Shown in pieces: positions 35,394 to 45,521 of a DNA stretch of 64,000 nt. The stretch spans positions 1-64,000 of the forward strand of contig CBDCSZ010000056.1 of NCBI GenBank assembly GCA_965221935.1. Direction: 5' to 3'. Source of the DNA: JAPOXR01 sp965221935 (GTDB taxonomy: Bacteria > Pseudomonadota > Alphaproteobacteria > Rhodobacterales > Rhodobacteraceae). Below the pieces are notes generated by a model. It did no database searches and was not told the origin of the DNA. It saw only the letters and a list, made by a program, of their open reading frames with translations. How positions within the stretch are numbered: position 1 is the first letter of the stretch; every line of letters starts with the position of its first letter. The position numbers and the translations under genes are program-made.

Positions 35394-36866
35394 CTATTCC
35401 GAACCCAGCATCCTGCGGACCTGCTCAACAAGGTCCGCGCGCGGAACCGCAACTTGCGAAGGTCTGGCCTTCCACTCATCGTGGGTCGCTGTTTTCGCGA
35501 GCTCCCGGCCGAGCATCAAATCCTTGAGCTGCACCAATCCGCGCGCGCGTTCGTCAGATCCAACAATGACAGCCACCGGCGCGTTCCGCCTGTCGGCGTA
35601 TTTCATCTGCCGGCCAAAGTTGCGGGCATTTCCGAGAAACACTTCGGCGCGGACGCCGGCCCGCCGCAGTTCGGCGGCCATCGTCTGGTAGTCGGGCATG
35701 CGGTCCGGCTCCATCACCGTCACCACCACCGGGCCCGTCGGGACAGGCTGAACCTCTCTGGTGGCCAGCGCGGCAAGCAGCCGGTCAACGCCAATGGACA
35801 GACCGGTGGCCGGAACATCCTGTCCGGTGAAGCGGCGCACCAGCCCGTCATACCGCCCTCCCCCGGCGACCGATCCGAACTGACGCGGAGCGGCCTTCTC
35901 ATCGGTGACCGTGAAACAGAGTTCGGCCTCGACCACGGGGCCTGTGTAGTAACTGAGACCGCGCACAACGGACGGGTCGATGACAATTCTGCCCGATGCC
36001 GCGCCCTGCGCGGACAGAAGGTCCATGATTTGCCGCAGCTCGGAGACGCCGGCGGCGCCGGCGCCGGTATTGCCGACAAGCTCGGTCAGAGTCCTGAGAG
36101 ACGTCTCCGGATGAGATTTGCCTGAGGCGAGAAACGCCAGGACCAGCTCCGCCCGGTCATCGGACAGCCCTGCTCCTTTGGTGTAGTCCCCGCTTTCGTC
36201 CCTTCTTCCGGTCCCGAGCAGCTGGCGGACACCCGCCTCGCCGAGCCGGTCGAGCTTGTCCATGGCGCGCAGCGCCGTCTGTCGCGTGGCGGCGTGCGCG
36301 GCGGCATCGCCGGGGTCCAGAATTCCCGCCGACTGCAGGACGCCGTCAAGGATTTTCCGGTTGTTGATCCGGATCACATAGTCCGTGCGCCCTATGCCGA
36401 GCGCCTCGAGTATCTCGGCGGCGAGTGTGCAGATTTCGGCGTCCGCCGCCATTGAAGATGAGCCGACGGTATCGGCATCGCATTGATAAAACTGGCGAAA
36501 CCTGCCCGGTCCGGGCTTTTCATTGCGCCACACCGGACCGATTGCATATCGCCTGTAAGGGCTTGGCAGCGAGTTCCTGTACTGGGCGGCGACCCTGGCA
36601 AGCGGCGCCGTGAGATCGTAGCGGAGCGCCATCCACTGCTCATCGTCGCGCCATGCGAACACGCCTTCATTCGGCCGGTCAACATCGGGAAGGAACTTGC
36701 CCAGCGCGTCCAGGGTTTCCACCGCCGGCGTCTCAAGCGGTTCGAACCCCCGCAATTCGTACACTTCCGATATGCGGGCAAGCATCGACCGGCGCCTGAT
36801 CACATCGTCCCCGAACGAATCGGCAAACCCTTTCGGGCATTCTGGTTTTGGTCTCTTGGTGCCCAC
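35394..36866 (-). CDS. hisS: Histidyl-tRNA synthetase
   Basis: A 490-residue class II synthetase. I place the start at GTG 36866 (VGTKRPKPECPKGFAD), the point where family similarity begins. The reading frame is open further upstream into dnaE because of a base change at the dnaE stop. Motif 2 is YAIGPVWRNEKPGPGRFRQ, the histidine-A loop lies near VRGLSYYTG, and motif 3 is GLSIGVDRLLAAL. A C-terminal anticodon-binding domain follows. It charges tRNA-His and precedes hisZ. Confidence 0.92.
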   Translation of the reverse strand: MGTKRPKPECPKGFADSFGDDVIRRRSMLARISEVYELRGFEPLETPAVETLDALGKFLPDVDRPNEGVFAWRDDEQWMALRYDLTAPLARVAAQYRNSLPSPYRRYAIGPVWRNEKPGPGRFRQFYQCDADTVGSSSMAADAEICTLAAEILEALGIGRTDYVIRINNRKILDGVLQSAGILDPGDAAAHAATRQTALRAMDKLDRLGEAGVRQLLGTGRRDESGDYTKGAGLSDDRAELVLAFLASGKSHPETSLRTLTELVGNTGAGAAGVSELRQIMDLLSAQGAASGRIVIDPSVVRGLSYYTGPVVEAELCFTVTDEKAAPRQFGSVAGGGRYDGLVRRFTGQDVPATGLSIGVDRLLAALATREVQPVPTGPVVVTVMEPDRMPDYQTMAAELRRAGVRAEVFLGNARNFGRQMKYADRRNAPVAVIVGSDERARGLVQLKDLMLGRELAKTATHDEWKARPSQVAVPRADLVEQVRRMLGSE

Positions 36867-37036
36867 TGCACTGCCCGCCGCAATCTGCCAAAATCTCGAA
36901 ATCGGCAGTGCGGCTCTAGTAGCGAATGGCGCCTGCTGCGGCAAGCGAGGCCAACGGGACAACGGGATCCCGGATTTGACGCAGCCCCTGCCCGGTCTCG
37001 GGCGGACCCGCCTGCGGCAGCACCGCAGGTCAGACC

Positions 37037-40000
37037 TCAAAAACTCTTCAACCGTCACGATGCCGTCCAGGCTCGCGATCGCCTTTCTGATGTCTGCATT
37101 CACCGGAAACGCGCCGGGGACTGCGATCTCGACTTCGCAGTCCAGATCCGGCGCCAATGGGCAAAACCTGATTTCGCCGCTGGCCTCGCCGAGGTCCCGG
37201 TTGTTCATCAGCATGGCGCGGACATGGCCAGGGGCGGATGCGTCATTGAAGTGTATGCGCAGACCGGTCACAGCCGCGCTGTCCAATTCATCGAGAAAGC
37301 TCAGTGTTTCGGCTCTCATCTTGAGCTGATCCTGCTCTAGGTTCGCCGACACGACGGCGAGCAGGCATGTGCCAGGCGCCAGCTTGTCTTGCGAGGTCTC
37401 CAGCAAACGGGCGAATACGGTGACTTCACCGGAACCGGACTGGTCGGAAATCTCAACAAAGGCGAAACGCGAACCTTTTTTCGAAAACCGTTCCCGAACC
37501 GCCAGCACCGTTGCCGCGATCAGGATTTCCTCAGTTTCCGAAGCCGCGGAATCCTGGACTTCGGCCAGCGAGCGCACGCGTTTCCTTTTCAGGATTCCGG
37601 CATACTTATCCAACGGATGGCCCGAAAAATAATATCCAAACGCCGCCAGTTCCCGCCCGGCCCTGTCTGACGCGTCCCAGTCGCCTGTGTCAGGCAGCGC
37701 GGGGGGCGGCAATTCGCTCTCGTCATCGCCAAAAAGCAACATTTGACTCGATGCGCGTTCTTTGTGGAGAGTGTCCGAATAGGCAATCAGCGTTTCAACG
37801 GCATTCGCCACCCGCTGCCGGTTGCCATCCAGCACATCAAATGCTCCAGCCTCGGCAAGGGTCGCGAATTGGCGTTTGCCCAGGAGCTTCAATTCGATCC
37901 GGTCGGCAAAGTCGAACAGATCTCTGAAGAGTCTCTCCCCGCGCTCCCGGGCAATGCGGCTCATGGCCTCGGAACCGACATTTTTCAGCGCGCCAAGACC
38001 GTAAATAATGGCGTTGCCTTTCACTGTGAACACGGCATCGGAACTGTTGATGCAGGGCGGCCGCAGCGCGATGCCAAGCCGCCGCAGCTCCAAACAGTGG
38101 TTTTTCAGCTTGTCCGTGTCTCCGATGTCGGCGTTCATGACTGAAGCCATGAATTCCACCGGGTGGTTCGCCTTCAGCCATGCCGTCTGATAGCTCACAA
38201 TCGCGTATGCCGCGGCATGCGCCTTGGGGAATCCGTATTCGGCAAACCGCGCCATCAGGTCCCAGACACCCTGGGCCGTCTTGCGGGCGACACCATTTCC
38301 CTCAGCGCCCTTGAAAAACTTCGGCCGCTCGGCATCCATGTCGCTTTTGACTTTTTTGCCGATCGCGCGCCGTAGAAGATCTGCCTCGCCGAGCGAATAG
38401 CCAGCCATTGACTGGGCAATCTGCATCACCTGTTCCTGATAGACCATGATGCCATGCGTCTCAGCGACGATTCGATCGATCGACTCGTGCTGCTTCTCCC
38501 GCTCCTGCTGGCCGTTTTTGACGGCACAGTATTGCGGGATGTTTTCCATCGGTCCCGGCCGATAGAGCGCGACAAGGGCGACAATGTCTTCAATGCAGTT
38601 GGGTTTCAGATTGCGCAGCGTGTCCTTCATGCCGGTGCTTTCCAACTGAAACACCGCCGCGGTTTCGGCCGCCTCGCACAGGCGAAAGGTTTTTTCATCG
38701 TCGAGCGGCAGGTTATCGATATCGATTTCGACACCGCGCCCGGCAAGCAGATTCACCGCATTCTTGATGATTGTCAGGGTTTTCAGCCCCAGGAAATCGA
38801 ACTTGACCAGCCCTGCCTGCTCGACCCACTTCATCGAAAACTGGGTCGCCGGCACAGTGGATTTCGAATCCTGGTAAAGCGGCACCAGCTGGTCCAGCGG
38901 CCGGTCGCCGATCACCACGCCGGCGGCGTGCGTTGACGCGTTGCGCAGCAGCCCTTCCAGCATCTGTGCGAATTCGAACAGCCGGCCAATCACCGGGTCG
39001 GAATCTCTGGCCTCCCGCAGCCGCGGCTCCCTCTCCAAAGCTTCCTGAATCGACACATTTCTCGCCCCGTCCCGCGGGATCAGTTTCGCGAGGGTGTCCA
39101 CTTTCGGATACGGCAGGCGCAGCACGCGTCCAATGTCGCGCACCGCCATGCGCGAAAGCATCGCGCCGAATGTGATGATGTGGGCGACCCGGTCTCTTCC
39201 ATATTTTTCCTGCACGTAGCTGATGACCTCGTCGCGCCGGTCCTGACAAAAGTCGATGTCGAAGTCAGGCATTGAAACCCGTTCCGGGTTCAGAAACCGT
39301 TCGAACAGCAGATCGAAACGCAGCGGATCGAGGTCAGTGATTGTCAGCGCATAGGCGACCAGCGAGCCGGCCCCGGAGCCGCGCCCGGCGCCGACCGGAA
39401 CACCATTCGACTTGGCCCATTTGATAAAGTCGGCGACGATCAGGAAATAGCCGGCGAAACCCATGCTTTCGATCACGCCGAGCTCGTATTCGAGGCGGGA
39501 CCAATACGCCTCTTCGGGAGCCACCGGCGAAATGACGGCAAGGCGCCGCTTCAGCCCGTCTTCGGCCTGCCGTCTCATTTCCTGGGCTTCGTTGTCGGCG
39601 AATTTAGGCAGAATCGGCTCGCGGCGCCGCGCCCGCCACGAGCACCGCCGCGCAATCTCGACGGTGTTGGCGACAGCTTCCGGCAGATCCGAAAACAGCT
39701 CGGCCATTTCCTCCTGCGACTTGAAGTGATGTTCCGGCGTCAGCCGCCTGCGGCCGGAAACCTGGTCAACATACGCGGCTTCGGAAATGCAGATCAGGGC
39801 GTCGTGGGCGTCAAAGAACTCCCTGTTCGGGAAATAGACATCGTTGGTGGCGACAAGGGGCAAACTGTGCTTGTAAGCGAGTTGGATGAGGTCCGGTTCG
39901 GTCTGGACCTCGCGCCGGCTGCACTCTGAATGATCGCCGCCGTGCCGCTGCAGTTCGACATAGGCCCGCGACGGGAAAATCTCCGCAATTGACCGCAGGA

Positions 40001-40463
40001 AGGCATCGGCATCGTCTTCGCGCCCCTCCAGCAGGCACCTGCCGACCGGGCCTTCGGCTCCGCCGGTCAAACAAATCAATCCGCTGGAATTCTCCCGCAG
40101 GCAGCTGACAGGCAGCGCCGCCGAACTGTCTTCGCCCCGAAGATACAGCACAGAATTCAGTTTGAGCAGGTTGCGGTAGCCCTCTTCGTTTTGCGCCAGC
40201 AGCACCATCGGCGCGGCCGGCGCCGTGCTTTCACACGCCATTCGAATGTCAAACTGGCACCCTTGGATCGGCTGGATGCCGCCCGAAGACGCGGAGACCG
40301 AGAACTCCAGAGCGCCGAACAGATTGTTGCTGTCGGTCACCGCGACTGCCGGCATTTCGTGTTGCGCACAGAGGTCCGGCAGCGTCGACAGCCGAACGGC
40401 GCCCTCAAGCAGTGAGTATTCGCTGTGCACCCTCAGATGCACGAATCGCGGCAGCCCTTCCAT
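37037..40463 (-). CDS. dnaE: DNA polymerase III alpha subunit
   Basis: The replicative polymerase, about 1141 residues. The PHP domain opens with FVHLRVHSEYSLLEGAVRL, the polymerase aspartates are in MPDFDIDFCQDRRDEV, and GAGRGSGAGSLVAYAL is also present. The OB-fold and C-terminal part end at GIVTVEEF. A TGA would follow if the T run (five A on the plus strand, 37039-37043) were one shorter. As given, the frame reads through into hisS, producing a 1689-residue apparent fusion. A true DnaE-HisS fusion is unlikely; an indel at the homopolymer is the simpler reading. Confidence 0.9.
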
Positions 40464-40881
40464 GCGAACCTGCTACCGCAGTTGACCGATTCGGTGAAGC
40501 GGCGGGGCGGCCTGTCACTGTTCGACGCAGCCAGCCATTTGAAAATCAGGACAGAATTTTTTGAAGAACAAAACCGGCCGAGTCCATTTTGGCTTGCCGC
40601 TTTGCGGAGCGGTTTTCCGGCTGTCCGCCGCTTCCGGTCCGGAGAAGGTCAGGGTTTTCCTGCGGCTGCATTTGCGCTGCGGTGCACTGGCTACTGCCTA
40701 AGCGCACCGCGCAGCGCGCGCAGCCGCCGAACTGCTAAGCGGTCGCCCAAAAACGTGTCTGCGTGGCGGACTTGCCCGCGTCGCCTCTGTTAAATTGGAA
40801 GGGGCGTCGTGATTTGCTTAAAACCCGTTCTCAGGCGGGCTAAGATGCCTATGAGTTTTTTCGATTTGGAACCAGTGCCGA
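40464..40881. other. Intergenic region between dnaE and xdhA
   Basis: Divergent promoters for dnaE (leftward) and xdhA (rightward) should lie in these 418 bases. A small hairpin CCGCTTTGCGGAGCGG is present around 40604. No gene or RNA family is recognised. Confidence 0.4.
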
Positions 40882-42282
40882 ATGCCGAGAATTCAGTTTT
40901 CTGTCAATGGTGAGACGGTGACTCCGGAGGTCTTCTCTCCCACCCGGACGTTGCTGGATTGGCTGCGTGAAGAACGCGGACTGACGGGGACCAAAGAAGG
41001 CTGCAATGAAGGCGACTGCGGCGCGTGCACCATCATGCTGTCGGAAAGGGAAAACGGGGTCATGCGGCACAAAGCCGTCAACGCCTGCATTCTGTTTCTT
41101 CCGCAGCTGCACGGCAAGGCGGTGCGAACCGCGGAGGCGCTCAAAGACCCGGATGGCATGCCCCATCCCGTGCAGGCGGCCATGGTTCAGTGCCACGCCA
41201 GCCAGTGTGGTTTCTGCACACCCGGAATTGTGATGTCACTAGTCGCCGCGCATGCCGAAGGCGACCGCAATCACGACGATGTGCTTGCCGGAAATCTGTG
41301 CCGCTGCACCGGTTACGCGCCGATTGTGCGGGCCGCGCAAGCGGCGGCGGCCCGGTCGGTTCCAGATTGGCTGGAGCGGGAAGACACTGCGACAATGCCC
41401 GAATCCGCCGGCCTGCTCTCTCGGACCGGATGTATGTTCCGCCGGACCTTGACTCATTTGCCGAATGGTATGCCCGCAATCCGGATGCGGTTCTTGTTGC
41501 CGGCGCGACCGATGTCGGTCTCTGGGTGACCAAACAGCTGCGCCAGCTCAAATCCGTCTGTTTCATCGGAAACCTGTCTGAGCTGGCATTCATTGACGAA
41601 GGCCCGCGGCCACATCGAAATCGGCGCCGCTGTCACGTTGTCGCAGCTTCACGGGCTGATGCGCGGCAGGCATCCGGGTTTTGCCGAACTCATTCGCCGC
41701 TTTGGATCCGTTCAAGTGCGCAATTCCGCGACCCTCGGCGGCAACATCGCCAACGGTTCTCCCATCGGCGACGCGCCCCCTGCCCTGATCGCGCTCGGCG
41801 CTGAACTCACGATGCGCCGCAGCCGGGAGAGACGGCGCATGAAGATGGAAGACTACTTCATTGAATATGGCAGACAGGACCGGGCACAGGGAGAGTTTGT
41901 CGAGTCGGTGCGGATTCCGGTCCAGCCCGACCGGCTGCGCTGTTACAAACTGTCGAAGAGATTTGACCAGGATATCTCGGCGGTATGCGGCTGTTTGACC
42001 GTCACGGTTGAAGACGGGCAGGTCGCCGCCGCCCGCATCGCATTCGGCGGTCTGGCGGGTGTTCCGAAGCGCGCGGCAATGGCGGAAGCCGCGCTGACCG
42101 GGTCGGAATGGAACCGGGACACCATAGACCGCGCCATGGCTGCGCTGGATGAGGATTTTGTTCCGATCGACGATGCCCGCGCATCCGCCGCCTACCGCAT
42201 GACTGCGGCGCAAAACATGCTGCTCAAATATTTTCTGGAAGACACCCGGCCGGACGAGCCCCACAGCGTGCTGGATCTTTGA
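40882..42282 (+). pseudogene. xdhA: Xanthine dehydrogenase small subunit (FeS and FAD domains) with two frameshifts
   Basis: The N-terminal 160 residues hold both [2Fe-2S] clusters: C41, C46, C49 and C69 for the plant-type cluster, then CGFCTPG and LCRCTGY for the second. The FAD domain (MYVPPDLDSFAEWYARNPDA with VAGATDVGLW) is displaced into another frame between about 41425 and 41605, then the original frame returns at GHIEIGAAVTLSQLHG and VRNSATLGGNIANGSPIGD. Two opposite single-base changes 180 bases apart explain this. As given, the protein would end at 41529 without FAD. xdhB and xdhC next to it are intact, so a sequencing error is possible. Confidence 0.85.
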
Positions 42283-42285
42283 CTC

Positions 42286-44589
42286 ATGCGGTCGGTCCGG
42301 AAACCTCTGCCGCACGACGCCGCGCCGCTGCATGTTGCCGGGGAAGCCCTCTATGTGGACGATATTCCGGCGCCGGAAAACACACTGCACCTGGCTTTCG
42401 GCCTTTCAACGGTGGCGCGCGGCAAAATCCTGCGGATCGATCTGCAGGCGGTCGCGGAGTCGGCGGGTGTCGTTTCTGTTCTGACATGCGGCGACCTGCC
42501 GGCGGCGAACGATGTGTCGCCTGCCGCCGGCGATGAGCCGATGCTGGCGGATGGCGAGGTTCACTATGTCGGCCAGCCGGTGTTTTTGGTTGTCGCGCGC
42601 TCGCATCTCGCTGCCCGTCGCGCCGCCGCAAAAGGCAGGGTGACCTATCGGGAACTCCCCGCCGTTTTGACGATTGACGATGCCCTGAAAGCGGCCAGCC
42701 GCCTCGAAGATCCGCTGACCTATCGGAAAGGCGATCCCGACCGGGAAATCGGTGCGTCGGAACACCGGATTGAAGGTTCAATTGAGATCGGCGGACAGGA
42801 GCACTTCTATCTCGAAGGCCAGGCGGCGCTGGCGCTTCCGCAGGAAGGCAGCGAGATGGCGATCTACAGTTCGAGCCAGCATCCGACCGAAATCCAGCAT
42901 AAGGTTGCCGAATCCCTCGGATTGCCGATGCATGCGGTGCGAACCGAAGTCCGGCGGATGGGAGGCGGTTTCGGCGGCAAGGAAAGCCAGGGCAACGCCG
43001 CCGCCTGCGCCTGCGCTGTCGCCGCCCGGGCAACAGGCCGCCCGTGCAAGATGCGGTATGACCGAGACGACGATTTCCTGATCACCGGCAAACGCCACGA
43101 CGCCGTCATCGGCTACCGGGCGGGGTTTGACAGCAGCGGCCACATCCGGGGTGTGACTTTCGATCAGCATATCCGCTGCGGCTGGTCGCGCGATTTGTCG
43201 CTGCCGGTCGCTGACCGCGCCATGCTGCATGCGGACAACGCCTATGATTTGCCGGCGGTGCGGGTGACATCCGAACGGTTGCGAACCAACACCCAGTCGG
43301 CGACGGCATTCCGTGGATTCGGCGGCCCGCAGGGGATGCTCGGAATCGAGCGCGTGCTCGACCACATCGCCCATTACCTGGGCGCCGATCCGGTCGAAAT
43401 CCGCCGCCTCAACTATTATGCGCCGCAGGGCGCGGCCAAGACAGGCGTCTCATTTTACGGCATGAAGGTCGAAGACTGCGTGATCGGCGAGATCGCGGAA
43501 GAGATGCTGCGGGACAGCCGGTATGCTGCGCGCCGTGAACAGGTCAGGAATTGGAACGCGTCCCACGAGACCGTGAAACGGGGAATCGCCTTCAATCCGG
43601 TGAAGTTTGGAATCTCTTTCACGCTGACGCATCTGAATCAGGCCGGGGCGCTTGTCCATGTCTACCAGGACGGTTCAATCCGCATCAATCACGGCGGCAC
43701 CGAAATGGGCCAGGGCCTGTTTGTCAAAGTGGCCCAAGTCGCGGCGGAAGCGTTCGGCCAGAAGCTGGACGCGGTCAGAATCACGGCGACCGACACCGGC
43801 AAAGTGCCCAACACCTCGGCGACCGCGGCCTCGTCGGGCTCCGATCTCAACGGCATGGCCGTCAAGCGGGCGTGCGACGAAATCGTTGATCGGCTGATCG
43901 AATTCACCGCATCGATGCATCAGGTGCGCGCGGATTCGGTGTGTTTCCGCGGCGGCCGCTTCGAGGTCGGCGGCGAATCCTACAGTTTTTCAGAAACCGT
44001 GAAGTCAGCGTATTTTCACCGCGTGTCGCTGTCAGCGACAGGGTTTTACGCGACACCAAAAGTCAATTGGGACCGCATCGCAGGCCGGGGCAGACCGTTT
44101 TTCTATTTCGCTTATGGCGCCGCGGTGACCGAAGTCGCCATCGACACACTCACCGGCGAGCACAGGCTGCTGCGGGCAGATATATCGCACGATGTCGGCG
44201 AGTCGCTGAATCCGGCAATCGACATCGGCCAGATTGAAGGCGGATACGTGCAGGGGGCCGGCTGGCTCACAACCGAAGAGCTGGTATGGGACAATGCCGG
44301 AAAGCTCCTGACTCATGCGCCCTCAACCTATAAGATTCCGGCATGCTCCGACCGCCCGCGGGAGTTCAATGTCCGGCTGTGGAACAAAGGGCGCAATCGG
44401 GAAGAGACCGTGTACCGCTCGAAGGCTGTCGGCGAACCGCCGTTCATGCTCGGCATTTCCGCCCTGCTGGCCATCTCGGATGCGGTCGCCGCCTGCGGCG
44501 ACGGCTCGGTCTATCCCGGCCTTGACGCGCCGGCGACACCTGAACGCGTTCTGGCCGCGGTGGCCCGTCAGCGGAGGCATCGGCCTTGA
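42286..44589 (+). CDS. xdhB: Xanthine dehydrogenase molybdopterin-binding subunit
   Basis: A 767-residue large subunit. It has an a/b hammerhead domain (LHVAGEALYVDDIPAPEN) and the molybdopterin-contacting EVRRMGGGFGGKES and ATAFRGFGGPQGML. The catalytic glutamate is in AVGEPPFMLG near residue 730. It oxidises hypoxanthine and xanthine to urate with the XdhA subunit and needs XdhC for cofactor maturation. It follows xdhA by three bases and overlaps xdhC. All key motifs are intact. Confidence 0.93.
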   Translation: MRSVRKPLPHDAAPLHVAGEALYVDDIPAPENTLHLAFGLSTVARGKILRIDLQAVAESAGVVSVLTCGDLPAANDVSPAAGDEPMLADGEVHYVGQPVFLVVARSHLAARRAAAKGRVTYRELPAVLTIDDALKAASRLEDPLTYRKGDPDREIGASEHRIEGSIEIGGQEHFYLEGQAALALPQEGSEMAIYSSSQHPTEIQHKVAESLGLPMHAVRTEVRRMGGGFGGKESQGNAAACACAVAARATGRPCKMRYDRDDDFLITGKRHDAVIGYRAGFDSSGHIRGVTFDQHIRCGWSRDLSLPVADRAMLHADNAYDLPAVRVTSERLRTNTQSATAFRGFGGPQGMLGIERVLDHIAHYLGADPVEIRRLNYYAPQGAAKTGVSFYGMKVEDCVIGEIAEEMLRDSRYAARREQVRNWNASHETVKRGIAFNPVKFGISFTLTHLNQAGALVHVYQDGSIRINHGGTEMGQGLFVKVAQVAAEAFGQKLDAVRITATDTGKVPNTSATAASSGSDLNGMAVKRACDEIVDRLIEFTASMHQVRADSVCFRGGRFEVGGESYSFSETVKSAYFHRVSLSATGFYATPKVNWDRIAGRGRPFFYFAYGAAVTEVAIDTLTGEHRLLRADISHDVGESLNPAIDIGQIEGGYVQGAGWLTTEELVWDNAGKLLTHAPSTYKIPACSDRPREFNVRLWNKGRNREETVYRSKAVGEPPFMLGISALLAISDAVAACGDGSVYPGLDAPATPERVLAAVARQRRHRP

Positions 44590-45521
44590 GCCTTGATCTG
44601 GCAGAACTGCAGAACCGGGTTCGAACCGCCGGCACGGTCGCCCGGGTTGTGATCGTTGAGGCCGCCGGTTCGGTTCCCAGGGAGCCGGGTGCGTCAATGC
44701 TCGTCTGGGACAGCGGGCAGTCAGGAACTATCGGCGGCGGCGCGCTCGAGCACGAGGCGGCGAAAGCGGCGCGGGACGGGCTGGCGAACGGCAAGCCATT
44801 TGTCCGCTTGATCCGTCAGCCGCTCGGCCCCGGGCTGGGCCAATGCTGCGGCGGTTCGGTGACACTGCTGACCGAGGTTTTTGGCAGCGACTCAGTGGAC
44901 GCCGTCGCCGAACAGTCATCGGCGGCCGGTGTCTATGTGAGACCGTTGAAGGGCAAGGGCCGGATGCGGCCGGACCGCGTGGAGAAAATGATATGCGGGC
45001 CGGCGGAAGACATGGCCGTCGCTGACGGCTGGGTCGTGGAACGGCTGCAGCGGCCGGCCCGCAGCCTGTGGATTTTCGGCGCCGGCCATGTCGGCCGGGC
45101 CATTGTCCGGACGCTGGCTCCAATGCCGGACTTCGCTGTCGTCTGGATCGATGTCGCCGCCGGCCGCTACCCTCCCGACACCTGGGAGAATGTCGAAAGA
45201 CTGGTTGCGCACAGGCCGGAAGACGCCGTGGCGCATGCGCCGGACCATGCCGAACATCTCGTTTTGACATTTTCGCATGCTCTCGATCTTGCCATCTGCG
45301 ACCGTCTTCTGGCCAGGAAGTTCCGATCGGCCGGACTCATTGGTTCGGCGACAAAATGGGCGCGTTTCAAGAAACGCCTGCTGGCCGGCGGGCACGCGGC
45401 AGCAGACATTGAACGGATTGACTGCCCGATCGGCGATGTCGGGCTTGGCAAGCATCCGCAGGCCATTGCCGTCGGAGTCGCGGCCCGGCTGCTCTCCGCA
45501 GACCGGAGGGATACGCGTTGA
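44586..45521 (+). CDS. xdhC: Xanthine dehydrogenase accessory protein
   Basis: A 311-residue XdhC/CoxI-type protein. The N-terminal XdhC domain has VEAAGSVPREPGASMLVW, and the conserved cysteine pair occurs in GLGQCCGGSVTLL, thought to handle the molybdenum cofactor sulfur. A C-terminal Rossmann domain (LWIFGAGHVGRAIVRTL) follows. The start is TTG overlapping the xdhB stop. It inserts the sulfurated cofactor into XdhB. It overlaps the downstream ATPase gene by four bases, tying enzyme maturation to nucleoside uptake. Confidence 0.9.
   Translation: MSLDLAELQNRVRTAGTVARVVIVEAAGSVPREPGASMLVWDSGQSGTIGGGALEHEAAKAARDGLANGKPFVRLIRQPLGPGLGQCCGGSVTLLTEVFGSDSVDAVAEQSSAAGVYVRPLKGKGRMRPDRVEKMICGPAEDMAVADGWVVERLQRPARSLWIFGAGHVGRAIVRTLAPMPDFAVVWIDVAAGRYPPDTWENVERLVAHRPEDAVAHAPDHAEHLVLTFSHALDLAICDRLLARKFRSAGLIGSATKWARFKKRLLAGGHAAADIERIDCPIGDVGLGKHPQAIAVGVAARLLSADRRDTR

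Noticed and set aside
36730..36750. tRNA-like GGTTCGAACCC sequence
   Set aside because: Lies inside hisS coding sequence and no cloverleaf can be drawn around it; a similar match at about 44619 is inside xdhC.
35394..40463. A genuine DnaE-HisS fusion protein
   Set aside because: Both parts are complete and the linker looks like non-coding sequence; a one-base change in a T run restores the dnaE stop.
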